Assembly (NCBI RefSeq): GCF_003403075.1
Contig: NZ_CP031557.1
Coordinates: forward strand, 4,526,001-4,590,000
Source of the DNA: Flavobacterium psychrotrophum
Lineage (GTDB): Bacteria > Bacteroidota > Bacteroidia > Flavobacteriales > Flavobacteriaceae
DNA: 64,000 nt
Direction of reading: 5' to 3'
Below, piece after piece: positions 8,609 to 16,961 of this stretch. The first letter of the stretch is position 1; every line of letters starts with the position of its first letter. The notes beneath the pieces are model-generated. The model did no database searches. It was not told where the DNA came from and saw only the letters and a list, made by a program, of their open reading frames with translations. The translations under genes were made by a program, and so were the position numbers.

Positions 8609-10531
8609 TTATTTGGTTTTTGGTAATTGGATAAAGAAGGTAGTACCGTGACCGGGTTCGCTCTCCAGCCATATTTTGCCCTTATAATTATCGATGATCT
8701 TTTTCACGATAGAAAGCCCAAGCCCCGTAGAACGCTCATTTTTAACCAGCGACTGGAATATCTTGAATATTTTTTCATGGTTTTCTTTGGCAATGCCCGG
8801 GCCATTATCTTTTACATAAAAGGTGTGGGCTGCCTTGGTTTCATTATGGCCTATGTTTACCGTGCCTTCAGGCTTGTCTATATAGGTTACGGCATTGCCT
8901 ATAAGGTTTTGAAACAGCTGCTGCATACGGTAGCGGTCTGCCAGTATTACAGGCAGTGTGCAGTCTACCGTTACCTTTATGTGCGAAGGGATATCGATAA
9001 TATGGATGATATTGTTAACAATCTCGTCAAGGTTTACTTTTTCTCTGTTAACATCGGCACGGTCTATGCGCGAGTAGGTGAGTACACCCTGTATAAGGCT
9101 GTCCATCTTTTCAAGCTTATTTTCGATCATCGAAAAATATAGCGATGTCTGCTCGGTCATGGTGCCTTCATTCTCTTCCCTTATCCATGCCATAAGCGAA
9201 TTGATGCTGCGCAGTGGCGATTTAAGGTCGTGCGATACGATCTGGGCATAGTCTTCAAGCTCTTTATTACTTTTTTCGAGGCTGTTCATCAGCTCTTCGC
9301 GCTGTTTTTCAAGCTTCTTACGCTCAGTAATGTCTTCTTGTATGGCAAAGAATCTTGAAATTTCACCCCACTGGTTGTAGAGTGCCTGGCCGGTTATTTG
9401 CAGCCAGAATTTTTTGCCGTTTTTATTATAGTTTACGATCTCACAGTTAAAGGGCTCGCCTTCTCTAATTTGCCTGGAAAGGTAAGCCACTGCCTCAGGG
9501 CTGGTGTCTTTACCTTGCAGCATTTCTCCCGGCTTTTTACCCACGAGTTCAAATATGTTATATCCTGTAACCTGTTCAAAACTCTCGTTAACCCACTCTA
9601 TACGGCCATCGCGGTCGCAAATAACCACCGAGTTCATATTCTTTTCTGCAATAAGCGAAAGCAGTTTTAACTGTTCTTCTTTCTCTTTAATCTCTGTCAT
9701 GTCTTCGATCATGGCAAAGTATTGCTGTATCTCGCCCTTATCATTATACACGGGTTGCCCCTGTGTACGGGTCCAGAAGTAAGAGCCGTCTTTACGGCCG
9801 TGGGTTATCTCTACATCAAATGGTTTTCCGCTGTAAAACAGGTCGATCATTTTTTGCAGGGCCTCTTTTTCTATCGCAGGATTGTTGCCTATTTCAACGG
9901 GTGTCTGGCCGAATATCTCTTCCCTGCTAAAGCCGGTAAGTTTCAGGTAGGCATCATTGCACCAAAATATTTTTGCATCGGGCGTAGTAAAAATAATGGC
10001 ATTGTTGTTAGCGCTTGCAACCAGAGATTGCATATTAAGCTCTTCGCGTTCTTTTTTAAGTTCTTCGCGCTGGTCGTTGTTTATTTTTAACAGATTGCGT
10101 AACTCCAGGGTGCTTATTTCCTGGGTTTTTAGCAGCTGCAATAAATCGAGCAGAGGGTCGTAATTTGCAAAGTCGAAAATGTTGAGGCTCTTGCTTTTTA
10201 TTTCTTCGATAGAGATAAACCACGGCGACCCAACAAACAAAAATTTATCGTCTAACAACTCAAACTGCCCACGAATAACAGTATCATGCCCGGTGCGGCA
10301 TTCTATAATAACCAGTTGGTTAACATTTTCTGATAGCGCTTTTGCAGTTATAGTATCTAAAAATGGCCTTTTTATGCGAAAGTTTTCGTTAAAGCTGTCC
10401 CCCTTTTTTAAGGAAGGGTACAGTTTACCAAAGCTGGTGCCGTAAGAGATTATTTCGAGGTTATTATTGAGCAGTACATAAAATGGAAAAATCTTATTGA
10501 AGTTTTCTTTTTTAAATGTAAAATTCTCCAT
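8609..10531 (-). CDS. HNOBA-PAS-PAS sensor histidine kinase
   Basis: A 640-residue soluble kinase. Residues 13-140 match the heme-NO-binding-associated (HNOBA) domain of soluble guanylate cyclases: FPFYVLLNNNLEIISYG, RGQFELLDDKFLFVGSP and SIEEIKSKSLNIFDF correspond to the cyclase segments in order. A coiled coil (140-165) leads to two PAS domains (about 170-285 and 290-405, each ending in a PAC-like element), then HisKA with His434 (IVSHDLKSPLR), N-box near 539, DNGPGIA and GLGLSIV. It starts one base after the H-NOX gene, so the gas-sensor and associated domain that are fused in animal cyclases are two adjacent proteins here. Domain names are from family knowledge; the interaction is inferred. 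Confidence 0.9.
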   Translation of the reverse strand: MENFTFKKENFNKIFPFYVLLNNNLEIISYGTSFGKLYPSLKKGDSFNENFRIKRPFLDTITAKALSENVNQLVIIECRTGHDTVIRGQFELLDDKFLFVGSPWFISIEEIKSKSLNIFDFANYDPLLDLLQLLKTQEISTLELRNLLKINNDQREELKKEREELNMQSLVASANNNAIIFTTPDAKIFWCNDAYLKLTGFSREEIFGQTPVEIGNNPAIEKEALQKMIDLFYSGKPFDVEITHGRKDGSYFWTRTQGQPVYNDKGEIQQYFAMIEDMTEIKEKEEQLKLLSLIAEKNMNSVVICDRDGRIEWVNESFEQVTGYNIFELVGKKPGEMLQGKDTSPEAVAYLSRQIREGEPFNCEIVNYNKNGKKFWLQITGQALYNQWGEISRFFAIQEDITERKKLEKQREELMNSLEKSNKELEDYAQIVSHDLKSPLRSINSLMAWIREENEGTMTEQTSLYFSMIENKLEKMDSLIQGVLTYSRIDRADVNREKVNLDEIVNNIIHIIDIPSHIKVTVDCTLPVILADRYRMQQLFQNLIGNAVTYIDKPEGTVNIGHNETKAAHTFYVKDNGPGIAKENHEKIFKIFQSLVKNERSTGLGLSIVKKIIDNYKGKIWLESEPGHGTTFFIQLPKTK

Positions 10532-10532
10532 A

Positions 10533-11069
10533 CTACCAGCTTATTTTATAACTCAGTTCAGTGTTTGTATCCGTATCAGGTTGTGGCTCTATTACCACAC
10601 TTTCATTAAATATGGTTGCCAGTCCATTAACATACCCTTCTACATAAGGCAGCATTTCGGGGTGCCTTTTGCGGTAGTGGAGTACCAGGCTGCTGTCTGC
10701 CGTATCAGACACCCTGAATTCAGGCGGCGTCAGTTCCGGGTAAATAAGGCTTATCCTGTTATGATAATTAGGTAAATTTATTAAATATTCCCGAAGCGTG
10801 CCGCCCCTGGAACTCATAATATTATTAAATTTTTTATTTGTGGTAAGTATAACCTGCTTTCCTATATTGTAAAGTATGTAGGTAAAGGATTGCTCAGTAG
10901 CTGCTGCAATGGCTTTAGCAAGTTTATAGGTTACGGTATCATTATACGGTTGCTCTGTAACGGTAAAATCTACAGTAACGCCACTTTGGCTTAAAACAGC
11001 CTCCCACTTTTCGGGACCCAGCTGCTCCTCAGCATAATCTTTAATGGCTACATAAATTACTCCGTACAT
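10533..11069 (-). CDS. H-NOX (heme NO/O2-binding) domain protein
   Basis: A 178-residue stand-alone H-NOX: it begins MYGVIYVAIKDY and retains the WEAVL, YKL and LVLHY positions and the proximal heme ligand His103 (NYHNRISLIYPEL), with the helix-kinking PP at 115-116. The heme-propionate motif YxSxR is altered: Tyr132 is kept, but the Ser and Arg positions are Lys134 and His136. H-NOX proteins sense NO or O2 and control an adjacent kinase or cyclase; the HNOBA kinase directly downstream is the obvious partner. It follows the response regulator by 21 bases. Whether it binds heme normally is open because of the altered motif. Confidence 0.92.
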   Translation of the reverse strand: MYGVIYVAIKDYAEEQLGPEKWEAVLSQSGVTVDFTVTEQPYNDTVTYKLAKAIAAATEQSFTYILYNIGKQVILTTNKKFNNIMSSRGGTLREYLINLPNYHNRISLIYPELTPPEFRVSDTADSSLVLHYRKRHPEMLPYVEGYVNGLATIFNESVVIEPQPDTDTNTELSYKISW

Positions 11070-11090
11070 ATATAATGGTGGTTGTGTTTG

Positions 11091-11495
11091 TTATTGAGAG
11101 GTAAGTTCGTTTGTACCCCAGTATTCAATCAGTTTTTTTACGCGGTCAGTATAATCTTCATACTTAAGCGGTTTTATTAAATATCCTGCAATGCCTATGC
11201 GGTAACACTCCATAACATCGCGGTGGTTGTTACTGGTACTAAGTATAATTGCGGGAATATATTTAAGTACTTCGTCTGCCTTTAATATTCCTAAAAACTC
11301 TATACCGTTTATCTTTGGCATATTCAGGTCAAGAATAATAATATCAGGAATAATGTTTTTATCTTTAAGTATATGAAGCGCCTCTTCTCCATTACCTGCT
11401 TCTATAACCTTATGGTTTAGTTCCATAGATTTTAAAACCCGGTTGAATTTCATTACCTCAATGGCATCGTCTTCTATAAGTAAAATATTTAGCAT
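11091..11495 (-). CDS. Single-domain CheY-like response regulator, first gene of the signalling operon
   Basis: 134 residues: complete receiver with EDD at 8-10, phospho-acceptor Asp56 (ILDLNMP), Ser86 and Lys108 (LIKPLK), no output domain. It is a close paralogue of the 4714-5124 regulator; long blocks such as EDDAIEVMKFNRV and PDIIILDLNMPK are identical. As first gene of the operon it is probably the direct phospho-acceptor of one of the two kinases, passing phosphate via the Hpt protein to the LytTR regulator. Confidence 0.93.
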   Translation of the reverse strand: MLNILLIEDDAIEVMKFNRVLKSMELNHKVIEAGNGEEALHILKDKNIIPDIIILDLNMPKINGIEFLGILKADEVLKYIPAIILSTSNNHRDVMECYRIGIAGYLIKPLKYEDYTDRVKKLIEYWGTNELTSQ

Positions 11496-11531
11496 TCCAG
11501 AAATTTAATAAAAGGTGGTACTTGTAACAAT

Positions 11532-11539
11532 CAAATGTA
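11532..11539 (-). promoter_or_regulatory. Putative -7 box TACATTTG of the signalling operon
   Basis: Perfect TAnnTTTG on the minus strand, 36 bases ahead of the first ATG of the operon. It is the same octamer as at 5144-5151 before the paralogous regulator. Confidence 0.5.
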
Positions 11540-11774
11540 ATGAGGATATATGTATTTATATAGTTTTAACACCTTTCAGGTCGGTTTGTGTCGGTGGTTG
11601 GTTAATTGCTGTCGACGAATGGTTATTACTGAAAAACACTTTTAACTATATTAACAAAACCTTTGGTTTTAACAGGAAATGCCCTGTTTTTCACTTCACC
11701 GATACTTATTTACATTTTGTCGATTGTAGCTTTTCGGTGGTCGAAAATGTAAGTAGCTCGCTACAAACCCGCCC

Positions 11775-11945
11775 TATCTTTGCCATGTAAATAAGAAATA
11801 ACAGCCGCTAAGGCTTATGATATAAATAAAGACTTCAAGATTTTCGCTTCAAAAAATGAGTCCCCATTTACTTAAATTTTTTGAAGATCCTAATGCTAAC
11901 TACATTTATTGAAAAACCTGCGATTGCCCCCAATCGCAGGTTTTT
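11775..11945 (+). ncRNA. Candidate small transcript (promoter box, 18-codon ORF, terminator)
   Basis: A perfect TATCTTTG box at 11775-11782 is followed by about 130 bases and a terminator with a perfect 15-bp stem. Inside, 11856-11912 reads MSPHLLKFFEDPNANYIY and its TGA touches the first base of the terminator stem. The compact arrangement suggests a small RNA or microprotein. The terminator is symmetrical and may instead belong only to the convergent aspartate kinase gene, so this is tentative. Confidence 0.25.
11912..11945. terminator. Strong bidirectional terminator
   Basis: Perfect 15-bp stem AAAAACCTGCGATTG/CAATCGCAGGTTTTT with a CCCC loop. It serves the aspartate kinase gene on the minus strand and any transcript from 11775 on the plus strand. 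Confidence 0.9.
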
Positions 11946-11989
11946 ATCTTTTAAACGCTAAACAAATTATTTGCTGTAAATTACACCTC

Positions 11990-13237
11990 CTATGTAACGA
12001 TCTGCATGGTTTCGCGGCTTACCTGCCTTACCAGTACATCACGGTTCTTGGTAACAGTCTCGGCTGAATTTTCATTAAAGTGGCGAATGGTGTATAAAGA
12101 AACGTTATCATTATACGTTACCTTAAACTTTTTAGACAGCAGGGTTTTTAGTTCTGCAAAATTACCAAACTTATCATCTACACATACAGAGAAGCTAATG
12201 GCTGAGTTTTGTATCAGTGATACTTTCATTCTGTACTTGTGCAGGAGTGCAAATATTTCGCTGATATTCTCTTCCATGATAAAAGAGAAATCCAGCGAAG
12301 AAAGCGATATAAGCAACTGGTTCTTTTTAACGATAAAGCAATTGGTGTGTGGCTCCAGGTCAGCCCCTTTGCTAACGCTTGTGCCCGGTAACAGCGGGTT
12401 TATAAACGATTTTACAAACAGCGGAATTTCTTTGCGCTGTAGTGGTTGTAACGTTTTTGGGTGAATAACCGTAGCGCCGTAAAAGGCAAGCTCTATAGCC
12501 TCGCGGTAGCTTATTTGGTTTAGCAGTACAGCATTTTCAAAATAACGCGGATCTGCATTAAGCACACCCGGTACATCTTTCCATATTGTTACGCTTTCGG
12601 CATTAAGGCAGTAGGCAAATATAGCAGCAGTGTAGTCAGAACCCTCACGACCCAGTGTGGTTGTAAAGTTATTATCGTCGCTACCTAAAAAGCCCTGTGT
12701 AATGTTAAGGTGCTTTTTCTTTACATTTTTAGAAATGTTTTTTTGCGTAGCCTCCCAGTTTACTACGGCATCGCGGTAGGTGTTATCTGTTTTTATAAGT
12801 TCGCGCACATCTACCCATGTGTTTTTAAGGCCAAGGAAGTTAAAGTAATGGCTTACAATAGTTGTAGAAAGCACCTCTCCAAGGCTAACCACCTGGTCAT
12901 ACACAAAGTTATAATTAGATGCCTTACTGTTTTTTAAGAAGCCTTCGAGGTCACTGAATATTTTGCTTACCGCTGTAAATACATCATGGCTTTCGTCTTC
13001 AAAAAGTTCTAACAGTATCTGGTTGTGGTATTTTTTTATATCCTGTATGCTCGATTGCAGTTCGGCAGATTTATCAAAGTAGTTCTTTATCACTACCTCA
13101 AAAGCATTGGTAGTTTTGCCCATTGCGCTTATTACAAGCAGCACATCTTCATGGCCTACCTTTTGTAATACGTCGTATACGTTTTTTATTCCTTCGGCAT
13201 CTTTAACCGATGCACCTCCAAATTTAAATACTTTCAT
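11990..13237 (-). CDS. lysC: Aspartate kinase
   Basis: A 415-residue monofunctional aspartokinase starting with the signature MKVFKFGGASVKDA. The kinase region contains GREGSDYTAAIFA, WKDVPGVLNADPR and ATVIHPKTLQP; the C-terminal 120 residues form the ACT regulatory region, shorter and more divergent than in enterobacterial LysC. It phosphorylates aspartate, the first step toward lysine, threonine and methionine. The GNAT gene upstream is 24 bases away and may be cotranscribed. Whether the physiological name is lysC or thrA-like cannot be settled from sequence. Confidence 0.92.
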   Translation of the reverse strand: MKVFKFGGASVKDAEGIKNVYDVLQKVGHEDVLLVISAMGKTTNAFEVVIKNYFDKSAELQSSIQDIKKYHNQILLELFEDESHDVFTAVSKIFSDLEGFLKNSKASNYNFVYDQVVSLGEVLSTTIVSHYFNFLGLKNTWVDVRELIKTDNTYRDAVVNWEATQKNISKNVKKKHLNITQGFLGSDDNNFTTTLGREGSDYTAAIFAYCLNAESVTIWKDVPGVLNADPRYFENAVLLNQISYREAIELAFYGATVIHPKTLQPLQRKEIPLFVKSFINPLLPGTSVSKGADLEPHTNCFIVKKNQLLISLSSLDFSFIMEENISEIFALLHKYRMKVSLIQNSAISFSVCVDDKFGNFAELKTLLSKKFKVTYNDNVSLYTIRHFNENSAETVTKNRDVLVRQVSRETMQIVT

Positions 13238-13261
13238 TTATCGTCATTATTACATATAAAT

Positions 13262-13741
13262 CTATTGCTGAGATGTCAGGGTAAAAGTTGCCAGTCCCTG
13301 TTCATCCATTTGTACGGTACGCCAGTCGTCAAAAACTTTTGCACCGCTCTTTTGGTAAAAGTCTATTGCCTGAGTGTTCCAGTCCAGTACTGCCCATTCT
13401 ACGCGGCGCAGCCCCTGTGCTTTTGCAAACTTCATTACCTCTTTATACAGCGCGCTGCCGGCTCCGGTGCCACGATATTGTTCTCTTACAATAAGGTCTT
13501 CCAGGTGTATGGTTTTGCCTTTCCAGGTACTGTAACGGTAGTAAAATAAAGCCATGCCTATAATATTACCATCTATTTCGGCAACAAAGGTTTGAAATAG
13601 CGGATTGTGTCCAAAGCCATCGCGCTGCAGGTCGGTCACAGTTACTACAACGGCTTCCGGCTCTTTTTCAAATATGGCCAGTTCTGTAATCAGTTCCAGC
13701 ACGTCAGGCATATCTTCTTTCTGTCCTCTTCGGATATTCAT
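13262..13741 (-). CDS. GNAT-family N-acetyltransferase
   Basis: The ATG at 13741 ([11 protein letters not shown]) gives 159 residues and begins right at the first GNAT strand, so it is preferred to 13777. The acetyl-CoA loop is visible as [15 protein letters not shown], preceded by LEDLIV and followed by [19 protein letters not shown], a pattern close to the spermidine/spermine-type (SSAT-like) acetyltransferases. Substrate not determinable. It precedes aspartate kinase in the same direction. Confidence 0.9.
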   Translation of the reverse strand: MNIRRGQKEDMPDVLELITELAIFEKEPEAVVVTVTDLQRDGFGHNPLFQTFVAEIDGNIIGMALFYYRYSTWKGKTIHLEDLIVREQYRGTGAGSALYKEVMKFAKAQGLRRVEWAVLDWNTQAIDFYQKSGAKVFDDWRTVQMDEQGLATFTLTSQQ

Positions 13742-13758
13742 TATCTCAATCTTTTTGG

Positions 13759-13766
13759 CAAAAGTA
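13759..13766 (-). promoter_or_regulatory. Putative -7 box TACTTTTG for GNAT/aspartate kinase
   Basis: Perfect TAnnTTTG, 17 bases ahead of the GNAT start codon on the minus strand. Confidence 0.5.
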
Positions 13767-13853
13767 AGGTTTAACAAACTGCTAAATAATAAATTATTTT
13801 CATATCACAAAAATTTAGATATTTGTGCAAACCCAAACTATAACGTTTTCGTG

Positions 13854-14867
13854 ATGGAAGAAAGAAACAAAACCCTTGGTGAATTTATTATTGAAAAGCA
13901 GGAAGACTTTCGCTACTCCTCAGGCGAGCTTTCCAGGCTTATCAACTCCATCCGCCTTGCAGCAAAGGTGGTAAACTACAAAGTAAACCAGGCCGGGCTG
14001 GTGGACATTACCGGTGCGGCAGGTGCACAGAACATTCAGGGCGAAGACCAGCAAAAGCTGGATGTATTTGCTAACGATACTTTTATGGAAACCCTCATTA
14101 ACCGCGAAATCGTATGTGGCATAGCCAGTGAAGAAAATGACGATTTTATTGTTATTAAAGGTGGAGACGGCAACCACAACAACAAGTACATCGTGCTGAT
14201 GGATCCGCTGGACGGGTCGAGCAATATAGATGTGAATGTACCCGTAGGTACCATTTTTTCTATTTACCGTAGGGTAACACCTGTGGGAAGCCCCGTAACT
14301 ATAGATGATTTTTTACAACCCGGCGATGCGCAGGTGGCGGCTGGGTATGTTATTTATGGAACCAGTACCATGCTGGTATATACCACAGGGCATGGCGTTA
14401 ACGGTTTTACGCTAAACCCTGCCATTGGTACTTTTTACCTGAGTCACCCTAATATGCAGTTTCCTAAAGATGGTAACATCTATTCGATAAACGAGGGTAA
14501 TTATGTGCATTTTCCGCAAGGGGTAAAGGATTACCTTAAATACTGCCAGCGCGAAGAAGAGAACCGCCCCTATACCAGCCGTTACATAGGCAGCCTGGTG
14601 GCCGACATTCACCGTAATATGATTAAAGGCGGTATTTACCTGTACCCAACGAGCAGTAAAGCACCTAAAGGCAAGCTGCGCCTTTTATATGAATGTAACC
14701 CGATGGCTTTTATTGCCGAGCAGGCAGGGGGCAAGGCTACCGATGGTTTTGGCCGCATTATGGAGATTCAGCCTACCGAACTGCACCAGCGTGTACCGTT
14801 CTTTTGCGGAAGCTATAACATGGTGAGCAAGGCTGAGGAGTTTATGGAGGCGAGTCAAAAGGTGTAA
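13854..14867 (+). CDS. fbp: Class I fructose-1,6-bisphosphatase
   Basis: Start at the ATG at 13854 ([11 protein letters not shown]), giving 337 residues, the usual class I length; the open frame extends upstream only across the divergent GNAT gene. Metal and substrate motifs are present: SEENDD, the signature [41 protein letters not shown] and EQAGG. It hydrolyses fructose-1,6-bisphosphate in gluconeogenesis. It is divergent from GNAT-lysC. Confidence 0.96.
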   Translation: MEERNKTLGEFIIEKQEDFRYSSGELSRLINSIRLAAKVVNYKVNQAGLVDITGAAGAQNIQGEDQQKLDVFANDTFMETLINREIVCGIASEENDDFIVIKGGDGNHNNKYIVLMDPLDGSSNIDVNVPVGTIFSIYRRVTPVGSPVTIDDFLQPGDAQVAAGYVIYGTSTMLVYTTGHGVNGFTLNPAIGTFYLSHPNMQFPKDGNIYSINEGNYVHFPQGVKDYLKYCQREEENRPYTSRYIGSLVADIHRNMIKGGIYLYPTSSKAPKGKLRLLYECNPMAFIAEQAGGKATDGFGRIMEIQPTELHQRVPFFCGSYNMVSKAEEFMEASQKV

Positions 14868-15176
14868 AGTTCCAGAGTAGCAAAGTCTGTCAGGCGGGAG
14901 TGAAGCTAATTCCCCTCCTTCGGAGGGGTGCCCGCAGGGCGGGGTGGTTAAAAAGGAACGCGGATGACGCGGATGCTGCGCAGTCGCGAATTTACGCGGA
15001 TTTTCTACTCTTCCATGTCGACGATAGGAGACATAACATCTCACGGTACGACTGAAGCTGCTCCTCTCTACTTTGGAGAGGGGCTAGAGTTCTGTTATCT
15101 ATGAAAGTATCCTCTTAGAGGCTAACTGTGTAATGTGGCTTAATTATTTTGGTTATATTAGCTTGAAATTCTAATT
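14868..15176. repeat. Intergenic stretch of decayed dispersed repeats
   Basis: No gene is seen. The stretch contains CCCCTCC-TTC-GGAGGGG (14912-14928) followed by a second G/C-rich hairpin, a run of near-repeated words GCGGATGACGCGGAT...ACGCGGATTTT (about 14955-15003) and a further CCTCTC...GGAGAGGGG hairpin (15061-15083). Related pieces lie at 22277-22310 and 33872-33922. Confidence 0.6.
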
Positions 15177-15620
15177 ATGAAAAAACTCTTCTTTTTATTA
15201 TTTATAATTTGTCAATTTAGCTGCTTTTCGCAGGATTATATTGGTAAGGATTTTAATGTGGGAAAAGCTGATTTGAAAAAAGATTTCGCAAATAAAGGTT
15301 TTAATTTTATTAAAGAAAAATCCAAAACTTACAACTCAGGGGCATTCGTTAGCAGCGTTGATTTATTATATAAAGAAGAATTTGTTGTTATCATCAATAA
15401 AAATAAATTTGATAATATTGCCTCTTTTCAGATTTATACAAATCATGAGAAGATAATGGAGAAAATTAAAAACGTTTTCAGCTTTTCATCTTGGAAATAT
15501 GAGCAGACAATCGAGGATGGTATTGCTAAAGTTTACACCTTTAAAGATGTTACTATCAAGCTGACCAAATCTCCGGATTCCTCAATTATGAAATACACAT
15601 TATTCTTTTATAAAAATTAA
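15177..15620 (+). CDS. Secreted hypothetical protein in AT-rich patch
   Basis: A 147-residue protein with a signal peptide (MKKLFFLLFIICQFSCFSQ) and a mature part rich in Lys, Asn, Phe and Ile. No domain is recognised. The sequence is visibly more AT-rich than its neighbours. Its TAA overlaps the ATG of the next reading frame (TAATG), so it was cotranscribed with the OB-fold gene that an IS element now interrupts. Confidence 0.65.
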   Translation: MKKLFFLLFIICQFSCFSQDYIGKDFNVGKADLKKDFANKGFNFIKEKSKTYNSGAFVSSVDLLYKEEFVVIINKNKFDNIASFQIYTNHEKIMEKIKNVFSFSSWKYEQTIEDGIAKVYTFKDVTIKLTKSPDSSIMKYTLFFYKN

Positions 15621-15749
15621 TGTCATATCCACTAACTATATCTGGCTTCATCACACAAATTCTTCCCATAGAAATAAAAGAAGATAGTGATTACTCTCAT
15701 AATTTCTACTTACAAAGGATTCATATATCCGCAAGTGGACAGGAATATG
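15620..15749 (+). pseudogene. 5' part of a DUF3127-like OB-fold gene interrupted by an IS3 element
   Basis: Starting at the ATG at 15620, 43 codons are open (MSYPLTISGFITQILPI...ASGQEY) up to the left end of the IS, where the frame stops within two codons. Removing the IS and one copy of the 4-bp target duplication joins codon 44 in frame to the segment at 17021-17497. The combined N-terminus (ISGFITQILPI ... FLKEKIKLLEK ... GDEVEIELTLISR) resembles DUF3127 OB-fold proteins. Annotated as the broken 5' half. Confidence 0.8.
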
Positions 15750-15813
15750 TGTAAGCTCCCCCAAAAATAGTACAGTTTAAAAGTAGAATTTTTATTAACT
15801 TTAAACTGTAATT

Positions 15814-16080
15814 ATGAAGACTAGTAAATTTAATCCCACCCAGATCGCCAAGATCCTCAAAGAGTTTGAATCGGGCAAAGATGTTGATACCATAAGCCGT
15901 GAGCATGGAGTCAGCAAAGCTACTTTTTATAAATGGCGGCAGCGTTATGGCGGTATGGAAGCCAGCGAACTTAAGCGGTTAAAAGCCCTTGAAGAGGAAA
16001 ATGCCAAGCTTAAGCGTATGTATGCCGACCTTGCCCTTGAACTGGACATGGCAAAATATATCATCGAAAAAAAGCTTTAA
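15814..16080 (+). CDS. IS3-family transposase OrfA
   Basis: 88 residues with an N-terminal helix-turn-helix ([20 protein letters not shown], then [11 protein letters not shown]) and a C-terminal leucine-zipper-like helix ([18 protein letters not shown]). Near its end the slippery heptamer A-AAA-AAG at 16068-16074 lies in the correct phase for -1 frameshifting into OrfB, yielding a fusion of about 382 residues. Confidence 0.93.
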   Translation: MKTSKFNPTQIAKILKEFESGKDVDTISREHGVSKATFYKWRQRYGGMEASELKRLKALEEENAKLKRMYADLALELDMAKYIIEKKL

Positions 16081-16961
16081 AGCCTTGCCATAAAAGAACC
16101 ATTGTAACCGACCTGGCTTGTGTTTACCCTAACGGCAAAAGCAAGGCTTGCCGTCTCTTACAGACCAGCCGGAGCAGTTTATCGTACCTCTCGGTAAAAA
16201 ATGATACAGGTCTTATTGAACGCCTTGAAGGCTTTGCAAAAGACCATCCCCGCGAAGGCTTTTGGAAGTGCTATTACCGCCTGCGCAATGGTGGTGATAA
16301 GGTAAACCATAAACGCCTGCACAGGGTGTATAAGCAACTTGGGCTTCCGTTACGCAGGAAGGTAAAGAAACGCCTGCCTGCAAGGGTTAAGGAAGCTATA
16401 GTTATACCTGAGAGCTTTACCCACACCTGGAGCATCGACTTTATGAGCGACAGCCTGATGGGCGGCAGGAAGTTCCGCAGCTTTAATGTAATTGATGACT
16501 ATAACAGGGAAGTTTTGTTTATTGAGACAGATTATTCTTTGAAGAGCAGCCGCATAATATGGGTTTTAAAACACCTCACAAACCGGCATGGCAAGCCAAA
16601 ACGGATACGAATGGACAACGGGCCGGAATTTGTTGCTAAATTGGCTCAGGAATGGAGTGCTATAATGGATATTGAGTTTAAGTATACCCAGCCTGGGAAA
16701 CCTACACAGAACGCCCTTATAGAACGCTTCAATAAAACCTACAGGGAGCATGTGCTGGATGCACATCTTTTTGAGAGTATCGATGAGGTAAGGGATATCA
16801 GCCACCAATGGGTGGAGGACTATAACAACCACCGGCCTCATGATGCCCTGGGGGGAATCAGCCCGAGCGCCTATAGAATAAAAAACAATACAGTTGATGG
16901 GCTTCGTTCCGCTACGGCTACGCCTTCACTACACTCAGCCCATCAACTGTTAGAAACATAA
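16074..16961 (+). CDS. IS3-family transposase OrfB (rve integrase domain), made by -1 frameshift
   Basis: An uninterrupted frame in the -1 phase relative to OrfA. The first 90 residues carry the HTH-like region ([33 protein letters not shown]); the catalytic DDE triad is visible as [17 protein letters not shown] and [17 protein letters not shown]. No independent strong start is needed since it is expressed as OrfAB. The last 20 residues (after [11 protein letters not shown]) are encoded across a 13-bp perfect hairpin at 16891-16949 and look like an added tail. Confidence 0.92.
   Translation, partial: ALKPCHKRTIVTDLACVYPNGKSKACRLLQTSRSSLSYLSVKNDTGLIERLEGFAKDHPREGFWKCYYRLRNGGDKVNHKRLHRVYKQLGLPLRRKVKKRLPARVKEAIVIPESFTHTWSIDFMSDSLMGGRKFRSFNVIDDYNREVLFIETDYSLKSSRIIWVLKHLTNRHGKPKRIRMDNGPEFVAKLAQEWSAIMDIEFKYTQPGKPTQNALIERFNKTYREHVLDAHLFESIDEVRDISHQWVEDYNNHRPHDALGGISPSAYRIKNNTVDGLRSATATPSLHSAHQLLET
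16891..16949. repeat. Hairpin at the 3' end of the IS transposase
   Basis: CAGTTGATGGGCT at 16891-16903 pairs perfectly with AGCCCATCAACTG at 16937-16949 across a 33-base loop. It lies inside the OrfB reading frame just before its stop. It may block transcription leaving or entering the IS. Confidence 0.7.

Larger units (their letters stand above)
11496..11989. other. 494-base intergenic region between the signalling operon and aspartate kinase
   Basis: It holds the minus-strand -7 box at 11532-11539, an imperfect inverted repeat (ACATTTTGTCGA ... TCGAAAATGT, about 11711-11750), a small palindrome GTAGCTCGCTAC, a plus-strand -7 box TATCTTTG at 11775-11782, a 18-codon reading frame at 11856-11912 and a 15-bp-stem terminator at 11912-11945. 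A 91-codon plus-strand frame (11515-11790) has no coding character and is not called. Confidence 0.6.

Noticed and set aside
8627..9142. 171-codon plus-strand reading frame
   Set aside because: Antisense to the HATPase region of the HNOBA kinase; no protein-like features.
11515..11790. 91-codon plus-strand reading frame
   Set aside because: No family resemblance; it overlaps the operon promoter region on the other strand and a second promoter box.
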